A model generated the notes under the pieces. It was given only the letters and a program-made list of their open reading frames with translations, was not told the DNA's origin and ran no database searches. Source: Sphingomonas alpina (GTDB lineage: Bacteria; Pseudomonadota; Alphaproteobacteria; Sphingomonadales; Sphingomonadaceae). Taken from it: 64,000 nucleotides of DNA. The position numbers were made by a program, and so were the translations under genes. Each line of letters begins with the position of its first letter. The stretch's first letter is position 1. Positions 26,276 through 35,595 of this stretch are shown in pieces. Where the stretch lies: assembly GCF_014490665.1 (NCBI RefSeq), contig NZ_CP061038.1, positions 3,720,001-3,784,000 of the forward strand. The letters are read 5' to 3'.

Positions 26276-27540
26276 TGCGGTTTCCTCACCTGTTGAATGT
26301 AGCGGTCACGGAGTTCGGTCTGGCGCGAAGTCATGGGCTGAACAACACCGCGGATGAAAATCGCCACCGGGCGGCTGGCGGTTTCGAGCGGATCGCCGTC
26401 CCAGATCACCGCGTCGCCCTCCTTGCCCGGTTCGAGTGAGCCAATGCGATCGGCGAGGCCGAAAATGCGCGCCGGATTGATCGTGATTGCCGCCAGCGCT
26501 GCTGCGTAAGGCAGTCCTTCGGCAACCACAGCACCGGCATTATGGCGCTGCTCGCGCTCACGGTCCGGACCATTGCCTTCGAACCCGATGAGCACGCCGG
26601 CCGCGTGGAGCCGTTGCGCGTTAGACAGGGTCGCACCCAGCATTTCGAACGAGGCAGGGACATTCTCGATCGGGGTGAGCAGCACCGGCACTCCAGCGCG
26701 CGCGATCTCCGCCGCAACGCGCCAGCCTTCCGACGCGCTTTCGAGGATCAGCTTCACGCGCTGAGTGTGGGCGAAGGCGAGCATCTCGCGAATGTCCGAC
26801 GCGCGGTTGACCGTCACGAGCAACGGCATGCGCCCCTCGATCACCGGGATCAGCGCCTCAAGGTCAATGCGCGACAGGGAAAGGGCGCGTGTTTCGCCGC
26901 GATCATAATCGGCGCGACGACGCGCATAGCTGCGCACATCGTCGAGCGCGATGGCGAGCGACGCCAACGCCGCGCCGCGCGAGCCCCCGGCGCGTTCGGC
27001 GCCCTCCTCACCCATTGCCAGCACCATCGCGACCCCGCGCCGCACCAGCATCGGCCCGCCGGAGCCGAGTTGCACCGCCGCCGCCTGCCCGGCGAAGAGC
27101 AAGGTGCGCCCAGCCTTAAGATCATAACCCGGCGTAACGATCGAGCGTGTTATGCCGCCGAGTCGCGCAACCGGTATCAGCACCGAGTCCGGGTTGAGGC
27201 CGTCGCCGGCATCGAACGCCGCGCTGATGCCGTCATTGGTCGAGGAGCGGTCATCGGGCCCGGCGAGCGAGCGCAGTTCGGCGAGGCCGAGACTGGTCAC
27301 CGGTGCGACCAAGCCTGGCGTGACGATCTTCCCCATCGCGTCGATCACCCGCGCGTCCGTCGGCGTTGCAAGCGCAGCGCCGACCGCGACCACCTTGCCG
27401 TCGCGCAGGATCACGGTGCCATCGGCAATCTCGCCCGCCGGGCCCATGGTCAGCACGCGGCCATGAATGATCGCCACGGTCTGCGCAGCCACGGGTGCAG
27501 AGGCGAGCAGCGACAATGTGGCGAGGGCCCGGGCGATCAT
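26272..27540 (-). CDS. Amidohydrolase-fold protein without metal ligands (B-type, copy 2)
   Basis: A 422-residue protein with signal peptide (MIARALATLSLLASAPVAAQ), starting at ATG 27540. It is collinear with the protein at 22852-24144 over its whole length (GLNPDSVLIPVARLGGITRSIVTPGYD, AGQAAAVQLG, GEEGAERAGGSRGAALASL). Here too the HxH position is lost: VTPGLVAPVTSLGLAE. No set of His/Asp ligands remains. It overlaps the A-type gene upstream and the secreted unknown downstream by 4 nt each. I infer a non-catalytic partner of the A-type enzyme. Confidence 0.85.
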   Translation of the reverse strand: MIARALATLSLLASAPVAAQTVAIIHGRVLTMGPAGEIADGTVILRDGKVVAVGAALATPTDARVIDAMGKIVTPGLVAPVTSLGLAELRSLAGPDDRSSTNDGISAAFDAGDGLNPDSVLIPVARLGGITRSIVTPGYDLKAGRTLLFAGQAAAVQLGSGGPMLVRRGVAMVLAMGEEGAERAGGSRGAALASLAIALDDVRSYARRRADYDRGETRALSLSRIDLEALIPVIEGRMPLLVTVNRASDIREMLAFAHTQRVKLILESASEGWRVAAEIARAGVPVLLTPIENVPASFEMLGATLSNAQRLHAAGVLIGFEGNGPDREREQRHNAGAVVAEGLPYAAALAAITINPARIFGLADRIGSLEPGKEGDAVIWDGDPLETASRPVAIFIRGVVQPMTSRQTELRDRYIQQVRKPQ

Positions 27541-28931
27541 CGCGCGAAATCCTGGCCGGGCTGGCCGAGCAGGAAATCGGACGGCGCCTGGAAACGCGGA
27601 TCGGCGCGGTCCCATACCGTCGCGCCATCGATCCACACCTTGTCGGCGCGGGCATAGACACTGAGCGGATCGGCATTCCACAGCACGATATCGGCAGCCT
27701 TGCCGATCTCCAGCGAACCGGTCCGGTCGGCAATTCCCATCGCTTTCGCCGGGTTGAGCGTGAACCATTTCACCGCGTCGCCCCGGCTGACCGGCAGGCC
27801 CGCCGCGCGGCCCGCCGCCAGCGCGATCCCCGCCTCCTGGTTGAGCCGCTGGATCAGCAGGCCATCGTCGGAATGGATGATCGCGCAGCCGCCCGCCGCA
27901 TCGATCATCGCAGCATTTTCCTCGATGCCGTCGAACGATTCCATCTTCGCGCCCCATGCCTCGGCCCAGGTCGCGACGCAGATCCCTTCCGTGGCGAGAG
28001 CGGGGGCGAGCTTGTACGCCTCAGTCGCATGATGGAACGCCGCGATGCGAAACCCGAAATCATGCGCGATATCGACCATGATCGCCATCTCGTCGGCGCG
28101 ATAGCAATGGTTGTGGACCAGGATTTCACCCTTGAGCACACCGGCCAGCGTATCGAGCTGCAGGTCGCGCTTGGGCGGGTCGCCCGTGCCGCCATCGGTA
28201 CGCCATTTATCCCATTTGCGAGCATAGTCGGCAGCATTGATCCAGGCCGTGCGATAGCCCGCGACATTGCCCATGCGCGTTGCCGGCGAACGCCCGCGAC
28301 CACCGAAGACCGATTTGGGATTCTCGCCGCATGCCATTTTCAGGCCATATGGCGCGCCGGGGAACTTCATTGCCTGCACGGTGTCGGCAGGGACGTTCTT
28401 GACCGTCACCGACCGGCCGCCGAACAGGTTCGACGACCCCGGCAGCAGCAGCAAGGTCGTCACGCCGGCCGCGCGCGCGAGGCGGAACTTGGGGTCCTGG
28501 GGCCACACCGAATGTTCAATCCACACCTCGGCGGTGTTGGGTGAGCTTGCCTCGTTGGTGTCGTCGTTGGCGGGTACCGAAGGTGAGCCGGCCGCGCCGA
28601 GGTGCGAATGTATGTCGATCACCCCTGGCGTCACCCATTTGCCGTGTCCGTCGATCAGCGCATAGCCCGGCGGAATCGCCAGCCCGGCGCCCACGGCTTC
28701 TATCTTGCCGTCGCGCACCAATATTGTGCCTGCGATCTCCTCCCCCGTCCCCGTCAGGATCGTCGCACCGGTGATCGCCAGCGGCTGGCTGGGTGCGGGA
28801 ACATAGGTGCTGGGAAAGGCGTCGGCATCGGCACCTGGATCAAGCCCGCGTGGCAGGTCCGCGGCAGGCGCGACCTGCGCGGCGCCGACAAAAACGAGCA
28901 TCGCAATCCTGACCCTGGCCGCTCTGAACAT
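27537..28931 (-). CDS. Amidohydrolase (A-type, copy 2)
   Basis: A 464-residue protein with a signal peptide (VRIAMLVFVGAAQVAPAA). Active-site residues are intact: HSH in VIDIHSHLG, His in VHNHCYRADE, His-His in IAAFHHATE, and Asp in IIHSDDG. It matches the protein at 24141-25547 along nearly its full length, though it lacks that one's lipobox cysteine. It is the first gene of the five-gene minus-strand operon 28931-22852. The 154-bp gap upstream (28932-29085) must hold its promoter and that of the divergent ABC-transporter operon; I could not pick clear -35/-10 boxes. Confidence 0.88.
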   Translation of the reverse strand: MFRAARVRIAMLVFVGAAQVAPAADLPRGLDPGADADAFPSTYVPAPSQPLAITGATILTGTGEEIAGTILVRDGKIEAVGAGLAIPPGYALIDGHGKWVTPGVIDIHSHLGAAGSPSVPANDDTNEASSPNTAEVWIEHSVWPQDPKFRLARAAGVTTLLLLPGSSNLFGGRSVTVKNVPADTVQAMKFPGAPYGLKMACGENPKSVFGGRGRSPATRMGNVAGYRTAWINAADYARKWDKWRTDGGTGDPPKRDLQLDTLAGVLKGEILVHNHCYRADEMAIMVDIAHDFGFRIAAFHHATEAYKLAPALATEGICVATWAEAWGAKMESFDGIEENAAMIDAAGGCAIIHSDDGLLIQRLNQEAGIALAAGRAAGLPVSRGDAVKWFTLNPAKAMGIADRTGSLEIGKAADIVLWNADPLSVYARADKVWIDGATVWDRADPRFQAPSDFLLGQPGQDFAR

Positions 28932-29085
28932 TCGATTCCCCTGCCGCTTAGGATGGCCCGCGGCGGAGAATCCGCCAGTCGCGCAAACAGCGCGGCGCGA
29001 TGGCGGATTTCGGGCCGCGGATCATCTTGGCGAGAGGGGACGGATGCGTTCGTGCAGCACGCCCCCGCAATGAATGGGAGCAGGG

Positions 29086-30300
29086 GTGATCGATCTTCGT
29101 CTTGCACGCCGTGCCGCCGGGCTTTCGACCGCGTTTCCGGCGCCGCACTTTCCTTCGGAACTGGGCGAGGACGTCGTGGCGTTCGATTCGGGCTTCGCTG
29201 CGCCGCAACTACTTCCCGATCTCGTCCCTTATGCGATCGCGGCACTGACCGAGCATCGCGAGGAGACGCTGCAATATTCCGCGACGCAAGGTCAGCCCGA
29301 GTTGCGTGGCTGGCTTGCCGAGCTGATGAACCGCGACGGCTGCACACTGGGGCCGGAGAATCTGCTGGTCGTCAACGGCGCCAAACATGGCCTGGAGCTG
29401 ATCTGCCGGCTGCTGCTCGATGAGGGTGACGCGATCGTCGTCACCGCGCCGACCTATTTCACCGCCATCCCGATCTTCCGCAGCTTCGGCGTCGAGTTCA
29501 TCGAGGTCGGGCAGGACATTGACGGCATCCTGGTCGATGAACTCGAAGCGATGCTCCGCACCCGCGCCGCCGAAGGTGCGGCACTGCCGAAACTGATCTA
29601 CAATGTCGCCGATTTCCACAATCCGACAGGGGCAACCATGTCGACCGACCGCCGTCGCGCCCTCGTCGCTCTGGCGTCGCGCGAGGGCATCGCCTTGGTC
29701 GAGGACACCCCGTACCGCCGCGTCCGCTTCGAGGGCGAGACCCTGCCCTCGCTCAAGGCGCTCGACACCAGCGGCCACGTCATCCATGTCGGCACCTTCT
29801 CCAAGCTGGTCGCGCCGGGCCTCAGAATCGGCTGGGTCGCCGCCGACGCGACGATCATCGCACGGCTGATGCAATTGAAGTCCGACGGCGGATCGTCGCC
29901 GCTGATGCAGCGCATCCTCTACGACTTCGGCCGATCGCCTGAGTTCGAGCAGCATGTCGACCGGGTCCGCATCGTCTATCGCGAACGGCGCGACACAATG
30001 GTCGCGGCGATCCGCGCAGCCTTTTCCGATGCGGTACTGCATGTGCCCGAAGGCGGCTATTATGTCTGGCTGACGCTGCCGGCCCATATCGATGGCGATG
30101 CGCTTGCCGCCAATGCCGCCGATGCCGGGATCAACCTGATCGCCGGGTCCAAATTCTTCTCCGCCGGCGGCGCCGGCTCGGGCAACCGGGTCGCCCCGAA
30201 GAACCATATCCGGCTGTCGTACAGTTATGCCACGCCCGAACAGATCGATGCGGGTGTCGCCCGGCTTGCCCGGGTCTATCGCGCTATGGCCGCGCGGTGA
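29086..30300 (+). CDS. PLP-dependent aminotransferase (class I/II fold)
   Basis: A protein of about 404 residues. PLP-site motifs are NGAKHGLELI (near residue 100), YNVADFHNPTGATMS, and GTFSKLVAPGLRIGW with the Schiff-base lysine. It resembles MocR-like or 2-aminoadipate-type aminotransferases without a DNA-binding domain. I prefer the GTG at 29086 because GGGAG lies five bases upstream; an ATG at 29074 is in frame but has no ribosome site. It is the first gene of an operon with an ABC importer, overlapping the ATPase gene by GTGA. The amino-donor substrate is unknown. Confidence 0.85.
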   Translation: MIDLRLARRAAGLSTAFPAPHFPSELGEDVVAFDSGFAAPQLLPDLVPYAIAALTEHREETLQYSATQGQPELRGWLAELMNRDGCTLGPENLLVVNGAKHGLELICRLLLDEGDAIVVTAPTYFTAIPIFRSFGVEFIEVGQDIDGILVDELEAMLRTRAAEGAALPKLIYNVADFHNPTGATMSTDRRRALVALASREGIALVEDTPYRRVRFEGETLPSLKALDTSGHVIHVGTFSKLVAPGLRIGWVAADATIIARLMQLKSDGGSSPLMQRILYDFGRSPEFEQHVDRVRIVYRERRDTMVAAIRAAFSDAVLHVPEGGYYVWLTLPAHIDGDALAANAADAGINLIAGSKFFSAGGAGSGNRVAPKNHIRLSYSYATPEQIDAGVARLARVYRAMAAR

Positions 30301-31418
30301 ACACGCTCAGCGAACTGTCGGTCGACACGCCGCTGGTCGAGCTGTGCGGCGTGTCGAAAAGCTATGACGGCGTGTCCGACGCGGTCGCCGGCCTCGACCT
30401 GACGGTGCGGCGCGGCGAGTTCCTGACCTTGCTCGGTCCGTCGGGGTCGGGCAAGACGACGACACTGATGATGCTCGCCGGCTTCGAGGAAGCAAGTGCA
30501 GGCGATATCAGGCTCGCCGGCCAGTCGCTGATGCGCAAGCCGCCGCATCGTCGCAATATGGGCGTCGTGTTCCAGAATTATGCGCTGTTTCCGCATATGA
30601 CGGTCGCCGAGAATCTCTCCTTTCCGCTCTCGGTGCGCGGCATCCGCGGCGCGCCGGCGAAGGAGCGTGTCGGCAAGGCATTGGCGCTGGTCAATCTCGA
30701 CGGACTGGGCGGACGGCGGATCAACCAGCTGTCGGGCGGGCAGCAGCAGCGCGTGGCACTGGCGCGCGCGCTGATCTTCGATCCCGACCTGGTATTGATG
30801 GACGAGCCGCTTGGCGCGCTCGACCGGCAATTGCGCGAGAAACTTCAGGTCGAGATCAAGCATATCCAGCGCCAGACCGGCGTCACCGTGATCTATGTGA
30901 CGCACGACCAATCCGAGGCGCTGGCGCTATCGGATCGGATCGCGGTGTTCGCGGGCGGACGGCTGCAGCAGCTCGGATCGCCACGCGCGATCTACGACAC
31001 GCCGGCCAATGCATTCGTCGCCGGCTTTATCGGCGAGAACAACGCGATCGACGGCACGGTGATGGAGCGCGCCGGGGATCGCTGCACCGTGAAACTCGAT
31101 GGCGGCGGCATGGTCTTTGCCCGCGCGATGAACGATGTCGGGCCGGGCGATCGCGCGACGGTGACGATCCGGCCCGAGCACATCGCGACCGACGACGATG
31201 CGGCCGCGCTGCCCAATCGCCTTACCGCGACGATCGACGACCGCATCTATCATGGCGACCATAGCAAGATTTACGCTAGCCTGCCCGGCGGTGCGCGCGT
31301 GACGATCCGGTCGCCCCGCGCGCGGGGCGGAGACCGGATCGACATTGGCTGGGCAATCGATCGCTCCTTCGCCTTCGCCGCGGGCGACACGGCAAGAGTG
31401 CGAGGAGGCGGGGCATGA
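30297..31418 (+). CDS. ABC transporter ATP-binding protein (polyamine type)
   Basis: A 373-residue PotA-like ATPase starting at GTG 30297. Walker A GPSGSGKT is at 47-54, the signature LSGGQ at 145-149, and Walker B VLMDEPLGALD at about 166-176. A C-terminal TOBE-like domain follows (from about 280: RPEHIATDDDAAAL). It energises the two permeases downstream. The gene overlaps the aminotransferase by 4 nt and the binding-protein gene by 4 nt. Confidence 0.92.
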   Translation: MNTLSELSVDTPLVELCGVSKSYDGVSDAVAGLDLTVRRGEFLTLLGPSGSGKTTTLMMLAGFEEASAGDIRLAGQSLMRKPPHRRNMGVVFQNYALFPHMTVAENLSFPLSVRGIRGAPAKERVGKALALVNLDGLGGRRINQLSGGQQQRVALARALIFDPDLVLMDEPLGALDRQLREKLQVEIKHIQRQTGVTVIYVTHDQSEALALSDRIAVFAGGRLQQLGSPRAIYDTPANAFVAGFIGENNAIDGTVMERAGDRCTVKLDGGGMVFARAMNDVGPGDRATVTIRPEHIATDDDAAALPNRLTATIDDRIYHGDHSKIYASLPGGARVTIRSPRARGGDRIDIGWAIDRSFAFAAGDTARVRGGGA

Positions 31419-32464
31419 AGATCAAGGCAGGCCATCTCGCACTCTGCGTCGCCGCTCTGCTGGCGGGGTGCGGCGAGAAGCAGGACCGGCGGCCGCTCAC
31501 CGTGGTCGGCTGGGGCGGATCGTCGCAGGCGGCGGATCACGAAGCGCTGATCGCGCCGTTCGCCAAGGCCTCCGGCCTGCATGTGCAGGAGGATAGCTGG
31601 CACGGCGGCATCGGCGTGATCCGCACCAAGGTGCTAGGCGGCGACACCAGCTGGGATGTGGTCCAGGCCGAGACCGAAGAGATCATCCTGGGGTGCGAAG
31701 AGGGACTGTTCGAGCCGCTCGACTGGGCCTCGCTCGGCGGGCGTGCAGCCTATAGCGACGCGGCGGTCAATAATTGCGGCGTGGGATCGCAGCTCTGGTC
31801 CTATCTGCTCGGCTATGACGGCGATGCGATCAAGGGCGCCGGACCGAAAAGCTGGGTCGATTTCTGGGACGTGAAGCGATTCCCGGGCAAGCGCGGGATG
31901 CGCAAGACGCCGAAATACACGCTGGAGATCGCATTGCTCGCCGATGGCGTGCCGGCAGCACAGATCTATACCGTGCTGCGCACCCCCGCCGGGATCGACC
32001 GCGCCTTTCGCAAGCTCGACCAGCTCAAGCCCAACATCGTGTGGTGGTCGTCGATCGCGCAGGTCCCCGACCTGCTCGGTTCGCGCGAAGTGGTGATGTC
32101 GGTCACCAGCCCGGGCCGCCTGATCATCGCCAATCGCGACGAACATCGCAATTTCAAGCTGCAATGGGCCGGCAACATCTATGCCGTGGATTATTGGGCA
32201 ATCCTGAAGAACAGCCCGCGCAAGGCCGAAGCGGCACAGTTCATCCAATATGTTACCCGGCCCGAGAACCAGATGCGGCTGGCGCGGATCATGCCCACCG
32301 GCCTGACCAGCAAGGCCGCGCAACAGGGGATCGAGCCGCGCTATCGCGAAAATACCGCGACCGATCCGGCCAATATGGCCGGCGCGCTCAAGCTCGATGG
32401 CGATTTCTGGGTCGAATATGGCGACGAGCTGACCCAGCGGTTCAACGCATGGGTCGCGCATTGA
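31415..32464 (+). CDS. Extracellular solute-binding lipoprotein (PotD/F-like)
   Basis: A 349-residue binding protein with a lipoprotein leader (LALCVAALLAGC). The start of the mature protein, LTVVGWGGSSQAADHEALIAPFAKASGLHV, and the C-terminal YWAILKNSPRKAEAAQFIQYVTRPENQ are typical of spermidine/putrescine-type binding proteins. It delivers the substrate to the permeases. The ligand cannot be told from sequence, and the flanking PLP enzymes suggest an amine or amino-acid derivative. It overlaps the ATPase gene by 4 nt. Confidence 0.9.
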   Translation: MKIKAGHLALCVAALLAGCGEKQDRRPLTVVGWGGSSQAADHEALIAPFAKASGLHVQEDSWHGGIGVIRTKVLGGDTSWDVVQAETEEIILGCEEGLFEPLDWASLGGRAAYSDAAVNNCGVGSQLWSYLLGYDGDAIKGAGPKSWVDFWDVKRFPGKRGMRKTPKYTLEIALLADGVPAAQIYTVLRTPAGIDRAFRKLDQLKPNIVWWSSIAQVPDLLGSREVVMSVTSPGRLIIANRDEHRNFKLQWAGNIYAVDYWAILKNSPRKAEAAQFIQYVTRPENQMRLARIMPTGLTSKAAQQGIEPRYRENTATDPANMAGALKLDGDFWVEYGDELTQRFNAWVAH

Positions 32465-33636
32465 GCCTGGTGCGCCTGTTCGGCCGGAACGGCGCGCTGG
32501 TCGCGCCCTTGCTGATCCTGCTGCTGCTCGCCTTTGCCGTACCGGTCGGCATGATGCTGACGCGCGGCGTGACCGAGCAGGAGCTTCCCGAGACCTGGCC
32601 GCGCACCGCCGCCGCCCTGCAGGCCTGGGACGGCCAGGGCCTGCCGTCCGATACGGTCGCGCGCACCACCGCCGAGGAGATGGTCGCGGCGCGGCGCGGC
32701 GGCACGCTCAACCGCGTCGCCAACCGGCTCAACTATGACATTGTCGGGTCGCGCACGCTGATCTTCTCGACCGCGGCGCGGCTCGCAGGCGGCACCCGTA
32801 TCACAGGGCTTGCCGATCTGACCGCAATCGACCCGCGCTGGGGCGAGCGCGAGACCTGGGCGGCATTGCGCCATGCCAGCGGCGCGACCACCTCCTTCTA
32901 TCTCTGGGCCTCGCTCGACCGCCGGGTCGATCCCGACGGCGCGGTGGTCGGGGTACCGCGCGAACAGGCGGTGTTCGTCGGAATCTTCCTGCGCACTTTC
33001 AAGATCAGCGCAGTGGTCGCCCTGTTCTGCATCCTGCTTGGCTATCCGGTCGCCTATCTGCTCGCGACCCTGAAGCCGCGGATCGCCAATCCACTGCTGA
33101 TCCTCGTGCTGCTGCCGTTCTGGACCTCGACCCTGGTGCGCACCACCGCCTGGGTGGTGCTGCTCCAGACCAATGGCGTGGTGAACGGCGCGGTGCAGTG
33201 GCTTGGGCTGTCCGACCGTCCGCTGCCCCTGCTCTACAGCCGCGGCGGCGTGTACATCGCAATGGTCCATGTGCTGCTGCCTTTCTTCATCCTGCCGCTC
33301 TACGGCGTGATGCGGCGGGTACCGTCGGATACGGCGCGCGCGGCGCGCTCGCTCGGCGCGAACCCGCTCACCGCATTCGTGCGGGTCTATCTGCCGCAGA
33401 CCATGCCGGGTGTGATCGCCGGCGCGGTGATCGTCTTCACGCTGGCGCTCGGCTATTATGTCACCCCGGCTCTGGTCGGCGGCGGGGCAGACCAGATGAT
33501 CAGCGCGTCGATCGCCTTCTACACCAACCAATCGCTCAACTGGGGCATGGCCGCCGCGCTCAGCATCCTGCTGGTCGCGCCACTCGGAGCGGTCCTGCTT
33601 GCCGGCCGTGCGGTCTCGGGCTGGCGGCCGATCTGA
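32449..33636 (+). CDS. ABC transporter permease 1 (PotB-like)
   Basis: About 395 residues. One membrane span near the N-terminus is followed by a long extracytoplasmic segment of roughly 140 residues (VTEQELPETWPRTAAAL...RVDPDGAVVG) and then five or so spans. The EAA-like loop SDTARAARSLGANPLTAFVRVYLPQTMPGV contacts the ATPase. The start is uncertain: ATG 32449 overlaps the upstream gene by 16 nt, while a TTG at 32461 would give the TTGA overlap typical of this operon. The final base overlaps the next permease (TGATG). Confidence 0.87.
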   Translation: MGRALSLVRLFGRNGALVAPLLILLLLAFAVPVGMMLTRGVTEQELPETWPRTAAALQAWDGQGLPSDTVARTTAEEMVAARRGGTLNRVANRLNYDIVGSRTLIFSTAARLAGGTRITGLADLTAIDPRWGERETWAALRHASGATTSFYLWASLDRRVDPDGAVVGVPREQAVFVGIFLRTFKISAVVALFCILLGYPVAYLLATLKPRIANPLLILVLLPFWTSTLVRTTAWVVLLQTNGVVNGAVQWLGLSDRPLPLLYSRGGVYIAMVHVLLPFFILPLYGVMRRVPSDTARAARSLGANPLTAFVRVYLPQTMPGVIAGAVIVFTLALGYYVTPALVGGGADQMISASIAFYTNQSLNWGMAAALSILLVAPLGAVLLAGRAVSGWRPI

Positions 33637-34463
33637 TGCGTGCACCCTTTGCTTCGCCCGGCCAGCGCGTGGCTCGCGCCGCGCTCATCGCCTTTGTCGC
33701 GCTGGTGCTCGGATTCCTGCTGCTGCCGATCCTCGCGGTCATCCCGATGTCGTTCAACCCGACCACGTTCCTGGTGTTTCCGGAAACCGGGCTGTCGTTG
33801 CGCTGGTACCGCGCACTGATCGACTCGCCGGACTGGAGCCGTGCGTTCCGCAACAGCCTGGCGATCGCCAGCACGGTGACATTGATCGCGACGCCGCTCG
33901 GCACGCTCGCCGCGATCGGCATCGTGCGGATGCGTTCGCCGGCGCGGCCGATCCTGGTCGCATTGCTCGGCGCACCGATGGTGGTGCCCGTCGTCGTCGT
34001 CGCGATCGCCTTCTACTTCCTGTTCGCGCCGCTCGGGCTGACCAACAGTTTCGCCGGCATGGTGATCGCGCACAGCGTGCTCGCGGCCCCCTTCGTGGTG
34101 GTGGTGGTCGCGGCGTCGCTGCACGGTTTCGACATCAGCCTGTTGCGGGCCGGGTCAAGCCTAGGTGCGTCGCCCTTCATGGTGCTGCGGCGGGTCCTGC
34201 TGCCGCTGATCGCGCCGGGCGTACTGGCGGGCGCGGTGTTCGCCTTCATGACCTCGTTCGACGAGACCGTGGTGGCGCTGTTCATCGCCGGGCCGACACA
34301 GCGGACCCTGCCGATCCAGATGTTCGAAGGCGTGCGCGAGCAGATCAGCCCGGCGATCACCGCCGCCGCCACCTTGCTGATCATTGCTTCGACCCTGCTG
34401 CTCGGGTCGGCCGAGCTGCTGCGTCGCCGTGCCGAGCGGCTCGGTGCGCAGCGGCCAGAATGA
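33636..34463 (+). CDS. ABC transporter permease 2 (PotC-like)
   Basis: A 275-residue permease with six predicted spans. It has the RNSLAIASTVTLIATPLGTLAAIGIVR region and the EAA-like loop LLRAGSSLGASPFMVLRRVLLPLIAPGVLAG. It starts at ATG 33636, overlapping the stop of permease 1. Together with the genes from 30297 it completes an importer with one ATPase, one binding protein and two permeases. It overlaps the downstream PLP gene by 4 nt. Confidence 0.92.
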   Translation: MRAPFASPGQRVARAALIAFVALVLGFLLLPILAVIPMSFNPTTFLVFPETGLSLRWYRALIDSPDWSRAFRNSLAIASTVTLIATPLGTLAAIGIVRMRSPARPILVALLGAPMVVPVVVVAIAFYFLFAPLGLTNSFAGMVIAHSVLAAPFVVVVVAASLHGFDISLLRAGSSLGASPFMVLRRVLLPLIAPGVLAGAVFAFMTSFDETVVALFIAGPTQRTLPIQMFEGVREQISPAITAAATLLIIASTLLLGSAELLRRRAERLGAQRPE

Positions 34464-35587
34464 TCACCACCCCACCACAGGCACTGCTCGGCGCGCGCAT
34501 CGCCCGCAAATGGCGGCGCTATCCGACCGATATCATCCCGGCCTGGATCGCCGACATGGATTTCGCCCCCGCCGCGCCGATCGCGGCAACCCTGTTGCAG
34601 GCGATCGCGCTGGGCGATCTCGGCTATGGCCCGGTCGCCGCCGACAGCGGAGTACCGCAGGCGTTCGCCGGCTGGGCAGCGCGGCGCTGGGGCTGGTCGC
34701 CCGACCCCGCCGATGTGATGCTGATGCCCGATGTGGTCGGCGGCATCGCCAATTGCATCGAGGCGCTGACCGCCACCGGCGATGCGGTGCTGGTCCATAC
34801 CCCGGCCTATCCGCCGCTGCTGAATTCAGTGACCATTGCCGGACGCCGGCTGGTGACCCACCGGCTCGAGACCGGCGCGATCGATTTCACCGCGCTCGAT
34901 GCGGCGATCGTCGAACGCCGGGTGCGGATGCTGCTGCTGTGCCATCCGCACAATCCCAGCGGGCGGGTGTTCACCGAGGACGAGCTGCGGGCGCTGGCCG
35001 GAATCGCCGAGCAGCGCGACCTGATCATCGTGTCGGACGAAGTGCATGCCGACCTGACGCTCGACCGCCGCCGCCATGTCCCTTTCGCACTGCTGCCGGG
35101 CATGGCGGCGCGAACGGTGACGCTCAATTCGCCGAGCAAGGCGTTCAACGTCGCCGGGCTGCGCGCCGCGGTGTGCGTCGCGGAAAAGCCGCTGCGCGAG
35201 CGGCTGATGGCCTTGCCCTCGACGCGGTGGAACGCCTTCTCCACGCTCGGCGTACGCGCCGCACGCGCGGCGTGGAGCGACGAGGGTGCGATCTGGCTGG
35301 ACGAGTGCGTCGCGCACCTGACGGCGATGCGCGACCGGATCGGCGAACGCCTGCCGAAGATGCGGATCGACTGGACACCGCCTCAGGCCAGCTATCTCGC
35401 CTGGCTCGATTGCCGTGCGACGGTGGAGGAGGAGCCCGCCGCCTTTTTCCTGCGCGAGGCCCGAGTAGCCCTCTCGCCCGGCCTCGATTTCGGCGCGCCG
35501 GGCGCGGGCTTCGCGCGGCTCAACTTCGCGACCTCGATCGAGTTGCTCGACGAAATCCTCGACCGGATGGAAGGTGCGCTGGCTTAG
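34460..35587 (+). CDS. MalY/PatB-type PLP enzyme (putative C-S lyase/aminotransferase)
   Basis: A 375-residue PLP enzyme. IPAWIADMDF near the N-terminus, CHPHNPSGRVFTEDEL, IIVSDEVHADL and NSPSKAFNVAGLRAAV (Schiff-base lysine) are typical of MalY/PatB proteins, which split cystathionine-like substrates or transaminate. The start at ATG 34460 gives a 4-nt overlap with permease 2. It closes the operon that opens with another PLP enzyme at 29086. The third repeat element begins 8 bp after its stop and is probably the end of the transcript. Confidence 0.88.
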   Translation: MITTPPQALLGARIARKWRRYPTDIIPAWIADMDFAPAAPIAATLLQAIALGDLGYGPVAADSGVPQAFAGWAARRWGWSPDPADVMLMPDVVGGIANCIEALTATGDAVLVHTPAYPPLLNSVTIAGRRLVTHRLETGAIDFTALDAAIVERRVRMLLLCHPHNPSGRVFTEDELRALAGIAEQRDLIIVSDEVHADLTLDRRRHVPFALLPGMAARTVTLNSPSKAFNVAGLRAAVCVAEKPLRERLMALPSTRWNAFSTLGVRAARAAWSDEGAIWLDECVAHLTAMRDRIGERLPKMRIDWTPPQASYLAWLDCRATVEEEPAAFFLREARVALSPGLDFGAPGAGFARLNFATSIELLDEILDRMEGALA

Positions 35588-35595
35588 GGCCTCGA

